Below are positions 54,623 to 63,045 of a DNA stretch of 64,000 nt, piece after piece. The DNA lies in NCBI GenBank assembly GCA_030526195.1, contig JAUNDG010000003.1, forward strand, positions 62,001 through 126,000. The letters are read 5' to 3'. The stretch comes from Lachnospiraceae bacterium. GTDB lineage: Bacteria > Bacillota > Clostridia > Lachnospirales > Lachnospiraceae. The translations under genes and the position numbers were made by a program. Numbering within the stretch: the stretch's first letter is position 1; the number at the start of each line of letters is the position of its first letter. The notes beneath the pieces are model-generated. The model ran no database searches. It had not been told where the DNA came from and saw only the letters and a list, made by a program, of their open reading frames with translations.

Positions 54623-55093
54623 TCATTTATGATAAGGTTCGCCGCGGCTGATACGGAAAGACCGGTAGATCTGTTCCAACAGCACGATGCGAGCCAGATT
54701 ATGAGGCAATGTGATGGGGCCGAAACTCAGGAGATGATTGGCTCTTTTGTAGACAGCCGGAGATGACCCATCGGAACCGCCGATGACGAACGTGATATCG
54801 CTTTTCCCGTTGACCCCCAGCTCATCGATGTAGCGAGACAGCGCCACACTGCTCGTTTCCTTCCCTTCGATAGCCAGAAGGATCACATGGCTTCTCTCGG
54901 GAATGGCCGCCAGCACAGCCTCCCCTTCCTTGTCCCGGGCCGCTTCAATACCGCCGGCCCGACCGGGATCAACGTCGGGAATCTCTTTCACCGTCACCTT
55001 GGCGTAAGCCTTCAGGCGCTTCAGATATTCACCCGCTGCCTGCTCCCAGAATTTTTCTTTCAGTTTTCCGACCGCCACGATCGTGATGTTCAT
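54623..55093 (-). CDS. rlmH: 23S rRNA (pseudouridine1915-N3)-methyltransferase
   Basis: A 156-residue SPOUT methyltransferase of the RlmH (YbeA) family, methylating pseudouridine 1915 in helix 69 of 23S rRNA. FVIGGSDGSSPAVYKRA near residue 100 forms part of the knotted SAM site, and the C-terminus LLEQIYRSFRISRGEPYHK (139-156) is a family hallmark. Length is standard. A P1 element lies 88 bp upstream between it and the pseudouridine synthase gene. GAGGAAA precedes the ATG. Confidence 0.97.
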   Translation of the reverse strand: MNITIVAVGKLKEKFWEQAAGEYLKRLKAYAKVTVKEIPDVDPGRAGGIEAARDKEGEAVLAAIPERSHVILLAIEGKETSSVALSRYIDELGVNGKSDITFVIGGSDGSSPAVYKRANHLLSFGPITLPHNLARIVLLEQIYRSFRISRGEPYHK

Positions 55094-55180
55094 GATGTTT
55101 CCTCTCTTGCTTAACCAAATGTCAGTTACTGTCAGTACGTGTTCTCACAACTTGCGCCAACACGTGCCCGCCAACCTGAG

Positions 55181-55361
55181 TAAAGCGGACACTCGCAATA
55201 CCCACGGGGCACGATGTCCGCTTCGCTACTTGCTCGTGAACCGCAGCAACCTTCGGTAGCCCATCAGCAGGGGCTTTTACCCCTGCTGATGCGAGCTTCC
55301 CCCGTAACCCCCGCTTAAGACTATGCATCTTTGAAGCGGGGGAATGCTCGTTGCAGTTCAA
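55181..55361 (+). repeat. P1 structured element, copy C (longest copy)
   Basis: 181 bp from TAAAGCGGACACTCGC to TTCAA. It has the complete left hairpin GCGGACA...TGTCCGC, including the 18-bp block missing from copies A and B, then the ATCAGCAGGGG/CCCCTGCTGAT stem and the terminal CCCCCGCTT...AAGCGGGGG hairpin. It separates the pseudouridine synthase gene from rlmH. Confidence 0.9.
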
Positions 55362-55369
55362 TTATCGCA

Positions 55370-56161
55370 TTATACGTTCTTAAGAGTCCTGATTTCAGCC
55401 TCTGTCAGCGGCCGATAGGCGCCAAGGGGCAATGACGCATCCAGCGCCAGCGGTCCCATGGTTTCCCTTTTGAGATAGGTGACGGTTTTCCCAACGGCGG
55501 CAAACATGCGCTTCACCTGATGAAACTTGCCTTCCCGGATGGTGATGCGAGCGGCATAAAGCTCATCGGCAGATGGCTCAATCGATGCATTGCCCTGACG
55601 GTCATGCGCCGTCGACATCACAGGCTGCGAATCCGAATCGGCCGACACAGGCGGCAGCAATTCCAGCACTGCCGGCATAGCCACAAAGGGGTCTTCGTCT
55701 TCGATGGCAATCCCCTCCGCGAAGGCCTTCACATCAGCCTCCGTTGCCGGCTGATCAAGGTAAGCCAGGTAGGTTTTGTCCACATGGTGTTTCGGGGACA
55801 ACAGACGATGGGCCAGTTCCCCGTCATTGGTGAGCAAAAGCAGACCTTCCGTGTCCTTATCCAGACGCCCCACAGGGAAAATGTCCCGGCGGGTCACCTC
55901 ATCAATGAGATCCACCACGGTCTTTTCCCGGGGATCCTCTGTAGCAGAAATGACGCCGGCCGGTTTGTTCAGCATAAGATAAACCATTTCCGCGTAAATG
56001 ATGCGGCGGCCTTCCACCAGTACTTCCGTATCCGCCTTCACCGCAAAGCCCGGGTCTTTGATGACCACGCCGTCCACCTTGACGAGCCCTTTACGAATCA
56101 TTTTCTTAAGTTCGGATCGGGTCCCGATGCCCATATCCGCCAGATATTTATCAACGCGCAT
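55370..56161 (-). CDS. RsuA/RluB-family rRNA pseudouridine synthase
   Basis: A 263-residue enzyme. An N-terminal S4 RNA-binding domain (MRVDKYLADMGIGTRSELKK) precedes the catalytic domain with the Asp in GRLDKDTEGLLLLTNDGELA near residue 100. The C-terminal REGKFHQVKRMFAAVG block is typical of the RsuA group that modifies 16S U516 or 23S sites; the exact target cannot be read here. An insertion of about 25 polar residues (about 190-215) interrupts the domain before that block. AGAGGAAG precedes the ATG at 56161. Confidence 0.92.
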   Translation of the reverse strand: MRVDKYLADMGIGTRSELKKMIRKGLVKVDGVVIKDPGFAVKADTEVLVEGRRIIYAEMVYLMLNKPAGVISATEDPREKTVVDLIDEVTRRDIFPVGRLDKDTEGLLLLTNDGELAHRLLSPKHHVDKTYLAYLDQPATEADVKAFAEGIAIEDEDPFVAMPAVLELLPPVSADSDSQPVMSTAHDRQGNASIEPSADELYAARITIREGKFHQVKRMFAAVGKTVTYLKRETMGPLALDASLPLGAYRPLTEAEIRTLKNV

Positions 56162-56187
56162 TTGTGTCTTCCTCTCACATCAAGAAT

Positions 56188-56217
56188 CGAGTAGGTGGGT
56201 ATTCTCCCACCTACTCG
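56188..56217. repeat. Perfect 12-bp hairpin before the pseudouridine synthase gene
   Basis: CGAGTAGGTGGG (56188-56199), six-base loop, CCCACCTACTCG (56206-56217). It ends 26 bases before the ATG at 56161 and lacks a T-run, so it may be a leader structure or part of a mobile remnant next to the P2 palindrome. Confidence 0.6.
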
Positions 56218-56268
56218 TTATCCCTTCGGTAACACCTCGATTCCGCGTTGCTGCATCTCGGTGATTAC

Positions 56269-56320
56269 CGTTCGCCAAATGAATCCCTTCATGCAAGCAT
56301 GAGGATTCACTTGGCACATC
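56269..56320. repeat. P2 palindrome, copy 2
   Basis: GCCAAATGAATCC at 56274 pairs with GGATTCACTTGGC ending at 56315, enclosing TCATGC-AA-GCATGA. Compared with copy 1, one inner G-C pair is changed to T-A and the outer arm pairs better. It lies between gpmI and the pseudouridine synthase gene. Confidence 0.82.
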
Positions 56321-56332
56321 GGGATAATCAAA

Positions 56333-56356
56333 ATGCTGCCGCATACACGGCAGCAT
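56333..56356 (-). terminator. gpmI terminator
   Basis: ATGCTGCCG (56333-56341), six-base loop, CGGCAGCAT (56348-56356). On the minus strand TTTGATT follows. It lies just after the gpmI stop. Confidence 0.75.
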
Positions 56357-56367
56357 CCTATCATTTA

Positions 56368-57912
56368 TTATTTTCTGACAAGGAGTGACTTACCTGTCAT
56401 TTCCTTCGGCTGTTCCATACCCATCAGTTCAAGGAGTGTGGGGACGATGTCAGCCAGGCAGCCGCCTTCTCTTAAGCCGTAAGCCGGGTCGGCATTGACC
56501 AGGATGAAGGGCACCGGATTGGTGGTGTGCGCTGTGTGCGGAGCACCTGTTTCATAGTTCACCATCTGTTCGGCGTTACCGTGATCGGCGCAAATGAACA
56601 TCTGACCGTTCACATCTTTCACAGCCTGAACGGCTTCGCCCACCAGAGCGTCTACACGTTCAACGGCAGCCACGGCAGCCGGGATCACACCTGTGTGACC
56701 GACCATATCCGGGTTGGCGAAGTTGATGACGATGACGTCATATTTGTCGGACTTGATGGCATCCACCAGATTCATACCGACTTCCGGAGCGCTCATTTCC
56801 GGCTTCAGGTCATAGGTGGCCACTTCCTTCGGTGACGGCACCAGCAGACGGAATTCTTCAGCGTTCGGATCTTCGATACCGCCGTTGAAGAAGAATGTCA
56901 CGTGAGCATATTTTTCTGTTTCGGCCAGACGCAGCTGCTTCTTGCCTGAGGCAGCCAGGTATTCGCCGAAGGTGTTCACAATATTTTCCTTCTCGAAAGC
57001 AATGATCTTGTTCGGGATGGATTCATCGTAGTTCTTGAAGCAGACATAGGTCAGCGGCAAGAACTCTCTTTCGAAACCTGTGAAGGTATCATCGCAGAAG
57101 GCGCGTGTGATCTCACGGGCACGGTCCGGACGGAAGTTGAAGAAAATGACAGAATCGTTCGGTTTGACCAGGGACAGCGGCTGACCATTTTCGTCTGTGA
57201 TCACGGTCGGCAGCACGAATTCGTCTGTGACATCCTTGGCATAAGATTCTTCCATGGCCTTCACCGGGCAGACAGCCTGAACGCCTTCGCCCTTAACCAG
57301 TGAGTTGTAAGCCATTTCCACACGATCCCAGTTGTTGTCACGGTCCATGGCATAGTAACGACCGGACAGGGAAGCAATCTTACCGCAGCCGATCTCATCC
57401 ATCTTGGCCATCAGCTGTTCGATGTAATCCTTACCGGAAGCCGGCGGTGTGTCGCGGCCGTCAAGGAAGGCGTGAACGAAGACCTTTGTAAGGCCCTGAC
57501 GCTTCGCCATTTCCAGAAGGCCATACACATGAGTGATGTGGCTGTGAACGCCGCCGTCAGAAAGCAGACCCCAAAGGTGAAGATCGGAGTCATTTTTCTT
57601 ACAATTTTCCATAGCGGCCAGCAGAGCCTTATTTTCGAAGAAATCACCATCGTTGATGGACTTGGTGATACGTGTCAGATCCTGGTAAATGATGCGGCCG
57701 GCGCCGATATTCATATGGCCGACTTCAGAGTTACCCATCTGCCCATTCGGCAGACCGACATCAAGACCGGAGGCAGCGCCCGGCACGAAGGGGCAGTTTG
57801 CCATCAGGTCATCCATAACCGGAGTCTTAGCCATTGCGATGGCGTTGCCTTCCGGATTGCTGTTTAATCCATAACCGTCAAGAATCATTAATACGGTCGG
57901 TTTCTTGCTCAT
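56368..57912 (-). CDS. gpmI: 2,3-bisphosphoglycerate-independent phosphoglycerate mutase
   Basis: A 514-residue manganese enzyme of the alkaline-phosphatase superfamily interconverting 3- and 2-phosphoglycerate in glycolysis. The N-terminal metal Asp is in LMILDGYG, the phosphoserine in GNSEVGHMNIGAGR near residue 62, HAFLDGRDTPP near 120 and the C-terminal metal cluster ICADHGNAEQM near 440. Two ATGs are close together. That at 57912 has AGGAG eight bases ahead and is preferred over 57918. It stands alone with its own promoter and terminator. Confidence 0.97.
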   Translation of the reverse strand: MSKKPTVLMILDGYGLNSNPEGNAIAMAKTPVMDDLMANCPFVPGAASGLDVGLPNGQMGNSEVGHMNIGAGRIIYQDLTRITKSINDGDFFENKALLAAMENCKKNDSDLHLWGLLSDGGVHSHITHVYGLLEMAKRQGLTKVFVHAFLDGRDTPPASGKDYIEQLMAKMDEIGCGKIASLSGRYYAMDRDNNWDRVEMAYNSLVKGEGVQAVCPVKAMEESYAKDVTDEFVLPTVITDENGQPLSLVKPNDSVIFFNFRPDRAREITRAFCDDTFTGFEREFLPLTYVCFKNYDESIPNKIIAFEKENIVNTFGEYLAASGKKQLRLAETEKYAHVTFFFNGGIEDPNAEEFRLLVPSPKEVATYDLKPEMSAPEVGMNLVDAIKSDKYDVIVINFANPDMVGHTGVIPAAVAAVERVDALVGEAVQAVKDVNGQMFICADHGNAEQMVNYETGAPHTAHTTNPVPFILVNADPAYGLREGGCLADIVPTLLELMGMEQPKEMTGKSLLVRK

Positions 57913-57955
57913 GATCATGTCTCCTTAATTTAGTAAATATCCATAGCCAAAAGCC

Positions 57956-57984
57956 ATTATAGCAGTGTACTCGAAAAAGAACAA
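57956..57984 (-). promoter_or_regulatory. gpmI promoter
   Basis: Minus strand TTGTTC (57979-57984), 17-base spacer, TATAAT (57956-57961), with a leader of about 37 bases. Confidence 0.75.
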
Positions 57985-58001
57985 CACGAATTCCTTCGGA
58001 A

Positions 58002-59129
58002 TCAGCCCTTTTCGCGCACCAGAATGCCGTTGACCTCCACTTCGCCTGTGAGCGGGATCACCAGACAGCTGGCGCCGTCGATTTCCTTGATTTCCATCAG
58101 ATCCGCAAACTCCGGTGAGACCTTGACGGACACCTCCGGGGCACTGACCTCGAACTTCTTGGGCTCTGCCACGTTGGCGGCCAGGAAATCACCCGTTTCC
58201 CCGAAATCTTCGGTGAAACGCTCTTCCATTCTGGAAATGGCTTCGTCGGAAGCCCCGGCCCGTGTGAGCAGGGTCTTCACCTCAGCCTGGCCGATGGTGA
58301 GCGGTTCCGGCTCGGCTTTATTTTCGTCGATCATTTCATTGAGGTTTTCGTGGATGCTGCGGATCTTTTCATAGCTGCTCTCATCCCCCAGCGCTTCCTC
58401 CACCAGAGTGCGGAAGGCGGCCTTCTGATTGGTGGCGGTCAGGGGCTCTTTGCAGCCCAGCAGGTTTTCCATGAGTTCTGTGCAGAATTCCTTGCTGTCA
58501 CCGGAGTAGTAAAGCAGGCTGTGGAGATCGGTGCCCCGGTCATTGAAGGCCGGGAACAGAAAAGCCTGCTCCGGCATGCCCACGATCCAGTCCCGCAGGG
58601 TTTCTTCTATATGATTGGTTTCCGCATTGTAGCAAAGGGCTGTCTTTGACAGTTCCACCGGGCACAGGCAGCACTGCACGAAATGGTACACTTCCGAGGA
58701 AGCATCTTCCATTTCCATGCCGTCCGCTGTTTTGCCGGGCACGTCATAGGCGCCGTTCACAATGAGAATGAGATAGTTTTCCGGATGATACCAGGTTTCG
58801 ATGATGGTGTCGTAAAAACCATTTAAGAGATCATCATCCTTCAGTTCGCAGGCGCGCAGTTCCATGAGACGGCTGTGAGTCCCACCGGGCTGCTCGGCCT
58901 CCAGGGGGAAGCCCAGGTTGAGCAGGTTCCGGCCAACGCTGCCGGACAGCGCCTTGCGGAAAATATCCAGATACTTGGTCATCTCCTCCTCCGGCAGGGC
59001 CAGAAGGGATTCCTTAAAGGTCATGACCTTTTCTTTTTCACCATTAACATAACAGCCGGCCATACGGTTGATGACAACGCGATCCTTGTTCATCAGCTTT
59101 TTGATCTCGGCGATTTCTTTCTTATTCAA
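58002..59129 (-). CDS. DUF4317 family protein
   Basis: A 375-residue cytosolic acidic protein resembling DUF4317, a family I associate with Lachnospiraceae and relatives. The start MNKKEIAEIKKLMNKD is typical. No catalytic motif, membrane segment or DNA-binding motif is visible. The C-terminal 60 residues (KKFEVSAPEVSVKVSPEFAD and on) look like a small beta domain. The function is unknown. It lies between rho and gpmI, with a degraded P1 arm upstream. I see no strong ribosome-binding site at the ATG at 59129. Confidence 0.82.
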   Translation of the reverse strand: MNKKEIAEIKKLMNKDRVVINRMAGCYVNGEKEKVMTFKESLLALPEEEMTKYLDIFRKALSGSVGRNLLNLGFPLEAEQPGGTHSRLMELRACELKDDDLLNGFYDTIIETWYHPENYLILIVNGAYDVPGKTADGMEMEDASSEVYHFVQCCLCPVELSKTALCYNAETNHIEETLRDWIVGMPEQAFLFPAFNDRGTDLHSLLYYSGDSKEFCTELMENLLGCKEPLTATNQKAAFRTLVEEALGDESSYEKIRSIHENLNEMIDENKAEPEPLTIGQAEVKTLLTRAGASDEAISRMEERFTEDFGETGDFLAANVAEPKKFEVSAPEVSVKVSPEFADLMEIKEIDGASCLVIPLTGEVEVNGILVREKG

Positions 59130-59228
59130 ACTGTTACCTCTGATTTTTCTTTATTAACTCGTGACACCGTCGCTCGTTGTAAAGAGCTGTCCGTCCGAAA
59201 GCATTCACGCGGACCTCGATGCCCTCAT

Positions 59229-59280
59229 AAAGCAGACATGTACAATCCCCTCAGGACACGATGCCCACTTCACTTCCCTC
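59229..59280 (+). repeat. P1 left-arm copy E, degenerate (rho-DUF4317 spacer)
   Basis: AAAGCAGACATGTACAATCC, then TCAGGACACGATGCCCACTT, aligns with the left hairpin of copy C with about one change in five. The base-pairing is partly lost. Confidence 0.55.
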
Positions 59281-59287
59281 TCTTTGA

Positions 59288-61435
59288 TCAGGGAGCCAGG
59301 CGTCCTGACAGCACGGCATTGACCACCTGGTCGTTGCTGCCGGTGCGGGCGAAGGTGCGCAGGATGGCTTCCACCGCTTCCTCCGACTTCATGCCGTTCA
59401 TACTGCGGCGCATGCGGTTGACCGCCTCCTGTTCGGATTGTGTCAGAAGCAGATCCTCCCGACGGGTCCCGGATTTGACGATATCGATGGCCGGGAAAAT
59501 GCGGCGTTCCTGTAACCGGCGGTCCAGGATAAGTTCCATGTTGCCGGTGCCTTTGAATTCTTCGTAAACCACATCGTCCATCTTGCTGCCGGTATCCACC
59601 AGCGCCGTGGCCAGGATCGTCAACGATCCGCCCTCCCGGAGATTCCGGGCAGCGCCAAAGAAACGCTTTGGCATGTAAAGGGCTGTGGGATCAAGACCAC
59701 CGGACAGGGTGCGACCACTGGGCGGCACCAGCACATTGTAGGCTCTGGCCAGTCGGGTAATGGAATCAAGCAAAATGAAGACATTCTGGTGATGCTCCAC
59801 GAGACGCTTGGCCCGCTCGATGGCCATTTCCGACACACGCTTGTGGTGCTCAGGCAATTCATCGAAGGTGGAGAAAATGATTTCCACATTGGGACCGTAA
59901 ACGGATTCTTTCATATCCGTCACTTCCTCAGGGCGTTCGTCAATGAGGAGGATCATCAGGTGCGCTTCGGGATCACGCCGCAAAATGGAGCGGGCGATAT
60001 CCTTTAAGAGCGTGGTCTTACCGGCCTTGGGCGGGGATACGATCATCCCGCGCTGACCACGGCCGATAGGGCTGATGAGGTCCACGATGCGGGTGGCCAC
60101 AGAACCATCGGGGCGCTCGAGGCGGATGCGATGATCCGGGAAGGTGGGGGTCATATTTTCGAAGGCGGTGCGTTTCCGGGCTTCTTCCGGCGGCAGATCG
60201 TTAACGGCCTCCACAAAAAGCAGGGCCCCGATCTTCTCGCCGATGCCCTTGGCGCGGGTCTGCCCCATGATCTTGTCGCCGGTCTTAAGACCGAAACGGC
60301 GGATCTGGGAGGGTGACACATAGATGTCATCGTCGCCGGGCATGTAATTATAGGCACGCATGAAGCCATAGCCATCAGGCATAACTTCCAGAATGCCGCT
60401 GGCCCGCGGGTTATCGCGGAAACGGTCCTGGGGTGTTTCCTGCCGTTCGCCGGCGGATTCGAGTGCCGAGTCGGCGGGCTGTCTCATAGCACGGTCGGCC
60501 GACTGGTTCATGGGCCGGTCGCTCGTTTGGGTCATGGGCCGATCAGCGGGCTGTGAGTTTTCAGATTCTGGCGGTTGAGCCATTGATGATGCGTATGCGG
60601 TTTTGGCATCCGCCGCAACATCTGAGCCGCCATTTTCTTCATATATTGCGTTAATACGGTCAGAAGATGACGGCCTTTCGATGGCCATCATGCTCTTATC
60701 GACCGGCTGATAGTCGTTTGTCATGCGGGCATCGCCTTCATTGGCCGGATTCACGGCTACAGATTGCGGCACCGCATCGCCTTCGACAACAGCACTATTG
60801 ACAACACGACCGCGGCGAGGTGTTCTGCCTGTTGCAGCCTGTTCACCGTTTTCGTTGTTGTTTTTCTGGTACGGGCGACGACCACGACGAGGCGCGGTGG
60901 TTGTCATGCCATTCTCACCGGCTTCGGTGTTGTCAGCCTGAACCGGGCGACGACCACGACGAGGCGCGGTGGTTGTCATGCCATTCTCGCCGGCTTCGGA
61001 GTTGTCGGCCTGAATCGGGCGACGGCCGCGACGGGGACGGGGTGTTTCAGACACAGTTGTGCGATCCTCGGATGCCCCATTTTCGTTTGTTTCTGATGGC
61101 ATCGAGCGACGGCCGCGACGAGGGCGGGCAGTCTCAGACACAACTGCACGTTCCTCGGATGCGCCATTTTCGGAAGGCTCTGACGACATCGGGCGACGGC
61201 CGCGGCGAGGACGCTGAGATTCAGATGAAGTTAATCGGGCCTCGGATGCACCATTTTCGAAAGACATGGGCGCGGTGGGTACCGATGATGCGGCGGCGTT
61301 ATTGGTATCCTCCGTCATCATCCGCTCAATAAGATCAGCCTTTTTGAGGGCTGTGAAGCCCTTCATCCCTCTGGCTTTGGCCAGATCCCGGAGCACCTGG
61401 AGTGACAGGGTTTCGTATTTTTCTTTTGTCATCAT
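59288..61435 (-). CDS. rho: Transcription termination factor Rho with a long repetitive N-terminus
   Basis: A 715-residue Rho, roughly 290 residues longer than usual. After the Rho N domain ([20 protein letters not shown]) comes a disordered insertion of about 290 residues: five tandem units each starting with ENG and carrying RPRRGRRP, then Met/Gln/Asp-rich repeats (DRPMxQ). The RNA-binding domain ([16 protein letters not shown] near 355) and the ATPase follow, with [11 protein letters not shown] as Walker A and [13 protein letters not shown]. The ring-closing C-terminus is intact. It follows trkH by 17 bp. The insertion may bind RNA or drive condensates, which is inference from other bacteria with extended Rho. 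Confidence 0.95.
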   Translation of the reverse strand: MMTKEKYETLSLQVLRDLAKARGMKGFTALKKADLIERMMTEDTNNAAASSVPTAPMSFENGASEARLTSSESQRPRRGRRPMSSEPSENGASEERAVVSETARPRRGRRSMPSETNENGASEDRTTVSETPRPRRGRRPIQADNSEAGENGMTTTAPRRGRRPVQADNTEAGENGMTTTAPRRGRRPYQKNNNENGEQAATGRTPRRGRVVNSAVVEGDAVPQSVAVNPANEGDARMTNDYQPVDKSMMAIERPSSSDRINAIYEENGGSDVAADAKTAYASSMAQPPESENSQPADRPMTQTSDRPMNQSADRAMRQPADSALESAGERQETPQDRFRDNPRASGILEVMPDGYGFMRAYNYMPGDDDIYVSPSQIRRFGLKTGDKIMGQTRAKGIGEKIGALLFVEAVNDLPPEEARKRTAFENMTPTFPDHRIRLERPDGSVATRIVDLISPIGRGQRGMIVSPPKAGKTTLLKDIARSILRRDPEAHLMILLIDERPEEVTDMKESVYGPNVEIIFSTFDELPEHHKRVSEMAIERAKRLVEHHQNVFILLDSITRLARAYNVLVPPSGRTLSGGLDPTALYMPKRFFGAARNLREGGSLTILATALVDTGSKMDDVVYEEFKGTGNMELILDRRLQERRIFPAIDIVKSGTRREDLLLTQSEQEAVNRMRRSMNGMKSEEAVEAILRTFARTGSNDQVVNAVLSGRLAP
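60873..61090. repeat. 72-bp in-frame tandem repeat inside rho
   Basis: GGGCGACGACCACGACGAGG recurs at 60873 and 60945, and in diverged form at 61017, an exact 72-bp period (24 residues). Longer, more diverged units of 29-32 residues continue to about 61260. The central units are almost identical, suggesting recent expansion. Confidence 0.85.
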
Positions 61436-61452
61436 AGGCTATTCTCCGCGGA

Positions 61453-62895
61453 TCAGTTGTAACGTTTCCAGTTCTTCAGGGACAGCATCAGCAGGATCGG
61501 GAAGATTTCCAGACGGCCGGCCAGCATATCGAAGATCAGCACAATCTTGGACAGCGGCGAGAAGGCGGCGAAGTTCCCGGTGGGGCCGATCATGTTTAGA
61601 CCGGGACCGATGTTGTTGATGGTGGCGGCCACGGCCGTGAAATTCGTGGTGAAATCAAACTCATCAATGGAAATGATGAGCATGGAGGCAAAGAAAATGA
61701 CGCAGTAGATGGCGATGAATACATTGGTTGACCGCACGGTTTCAACAGCCACCGGAGCGCCGTCGATACGAATCTTGCGGACGGCCCGGGGATGAGTGAT
61801 CATGCCCACTTCCTTGCGGATGCCCTTCACCATCAGCATGATACGGGACACTTTGATGCCGCCGCCGGTTGAGCCGGCACAGGCACCGATGAACATCAAT
61901 GTCACCAGGATGGTCTTGGACAGCATGGGCCACATATCAAAGTCTGTGGAAGCAAAACCGGTGGTGGTGATGATGGATGCCACCTGGAGCGCAGAATGGC
62001 GCACAGTTTCACCGGTTGTGGCATAAAGGTGATGGGTGTTCCAGGCAATGAGGGCGGAGGCCGCGATCACAATGAGGAAATACACACGCACCTCTTCCAG
62101 CTTGAGGGCGGCTTTTAATTTCCGCTGGAGCAGCAGGAAATAGAAGGTGAAGTTGACACCGCACAGCAGCATGAAAATAGTGATGATGATCTGAATGGAC
62201 GGGCTGAAGCTCGCCAGAGAATCATTGGTGACCGCAAAACCACCGGTGCCCACGGTGCCGAAGGTGGTGGTGAGGGCCTGGAACCAGTCCATCCCGAAAA
62301 TGCGGAGCAGCAGGGCTTCCACTATGGTAATGAACAGATAGATCTTATACAGAATGGCAGCGCTTTCGCGAATGCGGGGCACCAGCTTGCCCACAACGGG
62401 GCCGGGGCTTTCCGCTTTCATCAGGTTCAGCGTGGTGCCACCCAGCATGGGCACCAGAGCCAGCATGAAGACCATAACGCCCATACCGCCTACCCAGTGG
62501 GTGAAGGAGCGCCAGAAAAGACCGGCATGGGTGAGATGCTCAACTTCTGTGAGGATCGAGGAGCCGGTGGTGGTGAACCCGGAGGCTGTCTCGAAAAGCG
62601 CATCTATATAATTAGGAATATCGCCGCTCATCACAAAGGGGATGGCCCCGACAAGAGACATCACAAGCCAGGCCAGACCGACGATGGCATAGCCTTCTCT
62701 GGCATAAATCTGGCGATTTTCCGGTTTTTTCGCGGCCATAAGGAAGCTTAAGATGAGCGCGATCACCGCTGTGATGAGGTAACTGAGACCGGACATTTCC
62801 TGATAGATCAGGCCCACCACTGCCGGCAAAAGCAGAAGGGCGGCCTGAAGACGCAGGATCCAGCCTAATATGTAAAATACTACTCTATAATTCAT
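61453..62895 (-). CDS. trkH: Potassium uptake protein TrkH/KtrB-type
   Basis: A 480-residue potassium-translocating subunit with about 10 helices. Pore-loop motifs with the filter Gly are visible as SGFTTTGSS near residue 105, GTVGTGGF near 218, TTTGFASTDF near 310 and GACAGSTGGGIKVSR near 340. The start at 62895 has GGAG six bases ahead. The longer frame contains a P1 arm and is not coding. It pairs with the TrkA regulator just upstream and is followed by rho. Gating of such channels is often c-di-AMP controlled in Firmicutes, and cdaA lies at the other end of this window. Confidence 0.95.
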   Translation of the reverse strand: MNYRVVFYILGWILRLQAALLLLPAVVGLIYQEMSGLSYLITAVIALILSFLMAAKKPENRQIYAREGYAIVGLAWLVMSLVGAIPFVMSGDIPNYIDALFETASGFTTTGSSILTEVEHLTHAGLFWRSFTHWVGGMGVMVFMLALVPMLGGTTLNLMKAESPGPVVGKLVPRIRESAAILYKIYLFITIVEALLLRIFGMDWFQALTTTFGTVGTGGFAVTNDSLASFSPSIQIIITIFMLLCGVNFTFYFLLLQRKLKAALKLEEVRVYFLIVIAASALIAWNTHHLYATTGETVRHSALQVASIITTTGFASTDFDMWPMLSKTILVTLMFIGACAGSTGGGIKVSRIMLMVKGIRKEVGMITHPRAVRKIRIDGAPVAVETVRSTNVFIAIYCVIFFASMLIISIDEFDFTTNFTAVAATINNIGPGLNMIGPTGNFAAFSPLSKIVLIFDMLAGRLEIFPILLMLSLKNWKRYN

Positions 62896-62945
62896 GTGTT
62901 TCTCCGAACTTATGCGATTATGCGCAGAGTATCGTGCAGGTACTT

Positions 62946-62999
62946 CAAGCGGACACTTGTAAGTCCCACAGGGCACGGTGGCCGCTTCGCCACTTGCAC
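62946..62999 (+). repeat. P1 left-arm copy F (trkA-trkH spacer)
   Basis: CAAGCGGACACTTGTAAGTC then CCACAGGGCACGGTGGCCGC and TTCGCCACTTGCAC. It matches the left part of copy C. GCGGACA and the facing GGCCGC arm are partly paired. Only the left arm is present. Confidence 0.72.
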
Positions 63000-63045
63000 T
63001 TCAATCGATACCGTGTTTTACGGTCGACTTACACAGGGTTTAATG

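Noticed and set aside
17851..55361. P1 copies as a CRISPR array
   Set aside because: Copies are kilobases apart, 160-180 bp long and lack regular spacers. No cas gene is present.
56188..56217. The 12-bp hairpin as a gpmI terminator
   Set aside because: No T-run follows, and a better terminator lies at 56333-56356 directly after gpmI.
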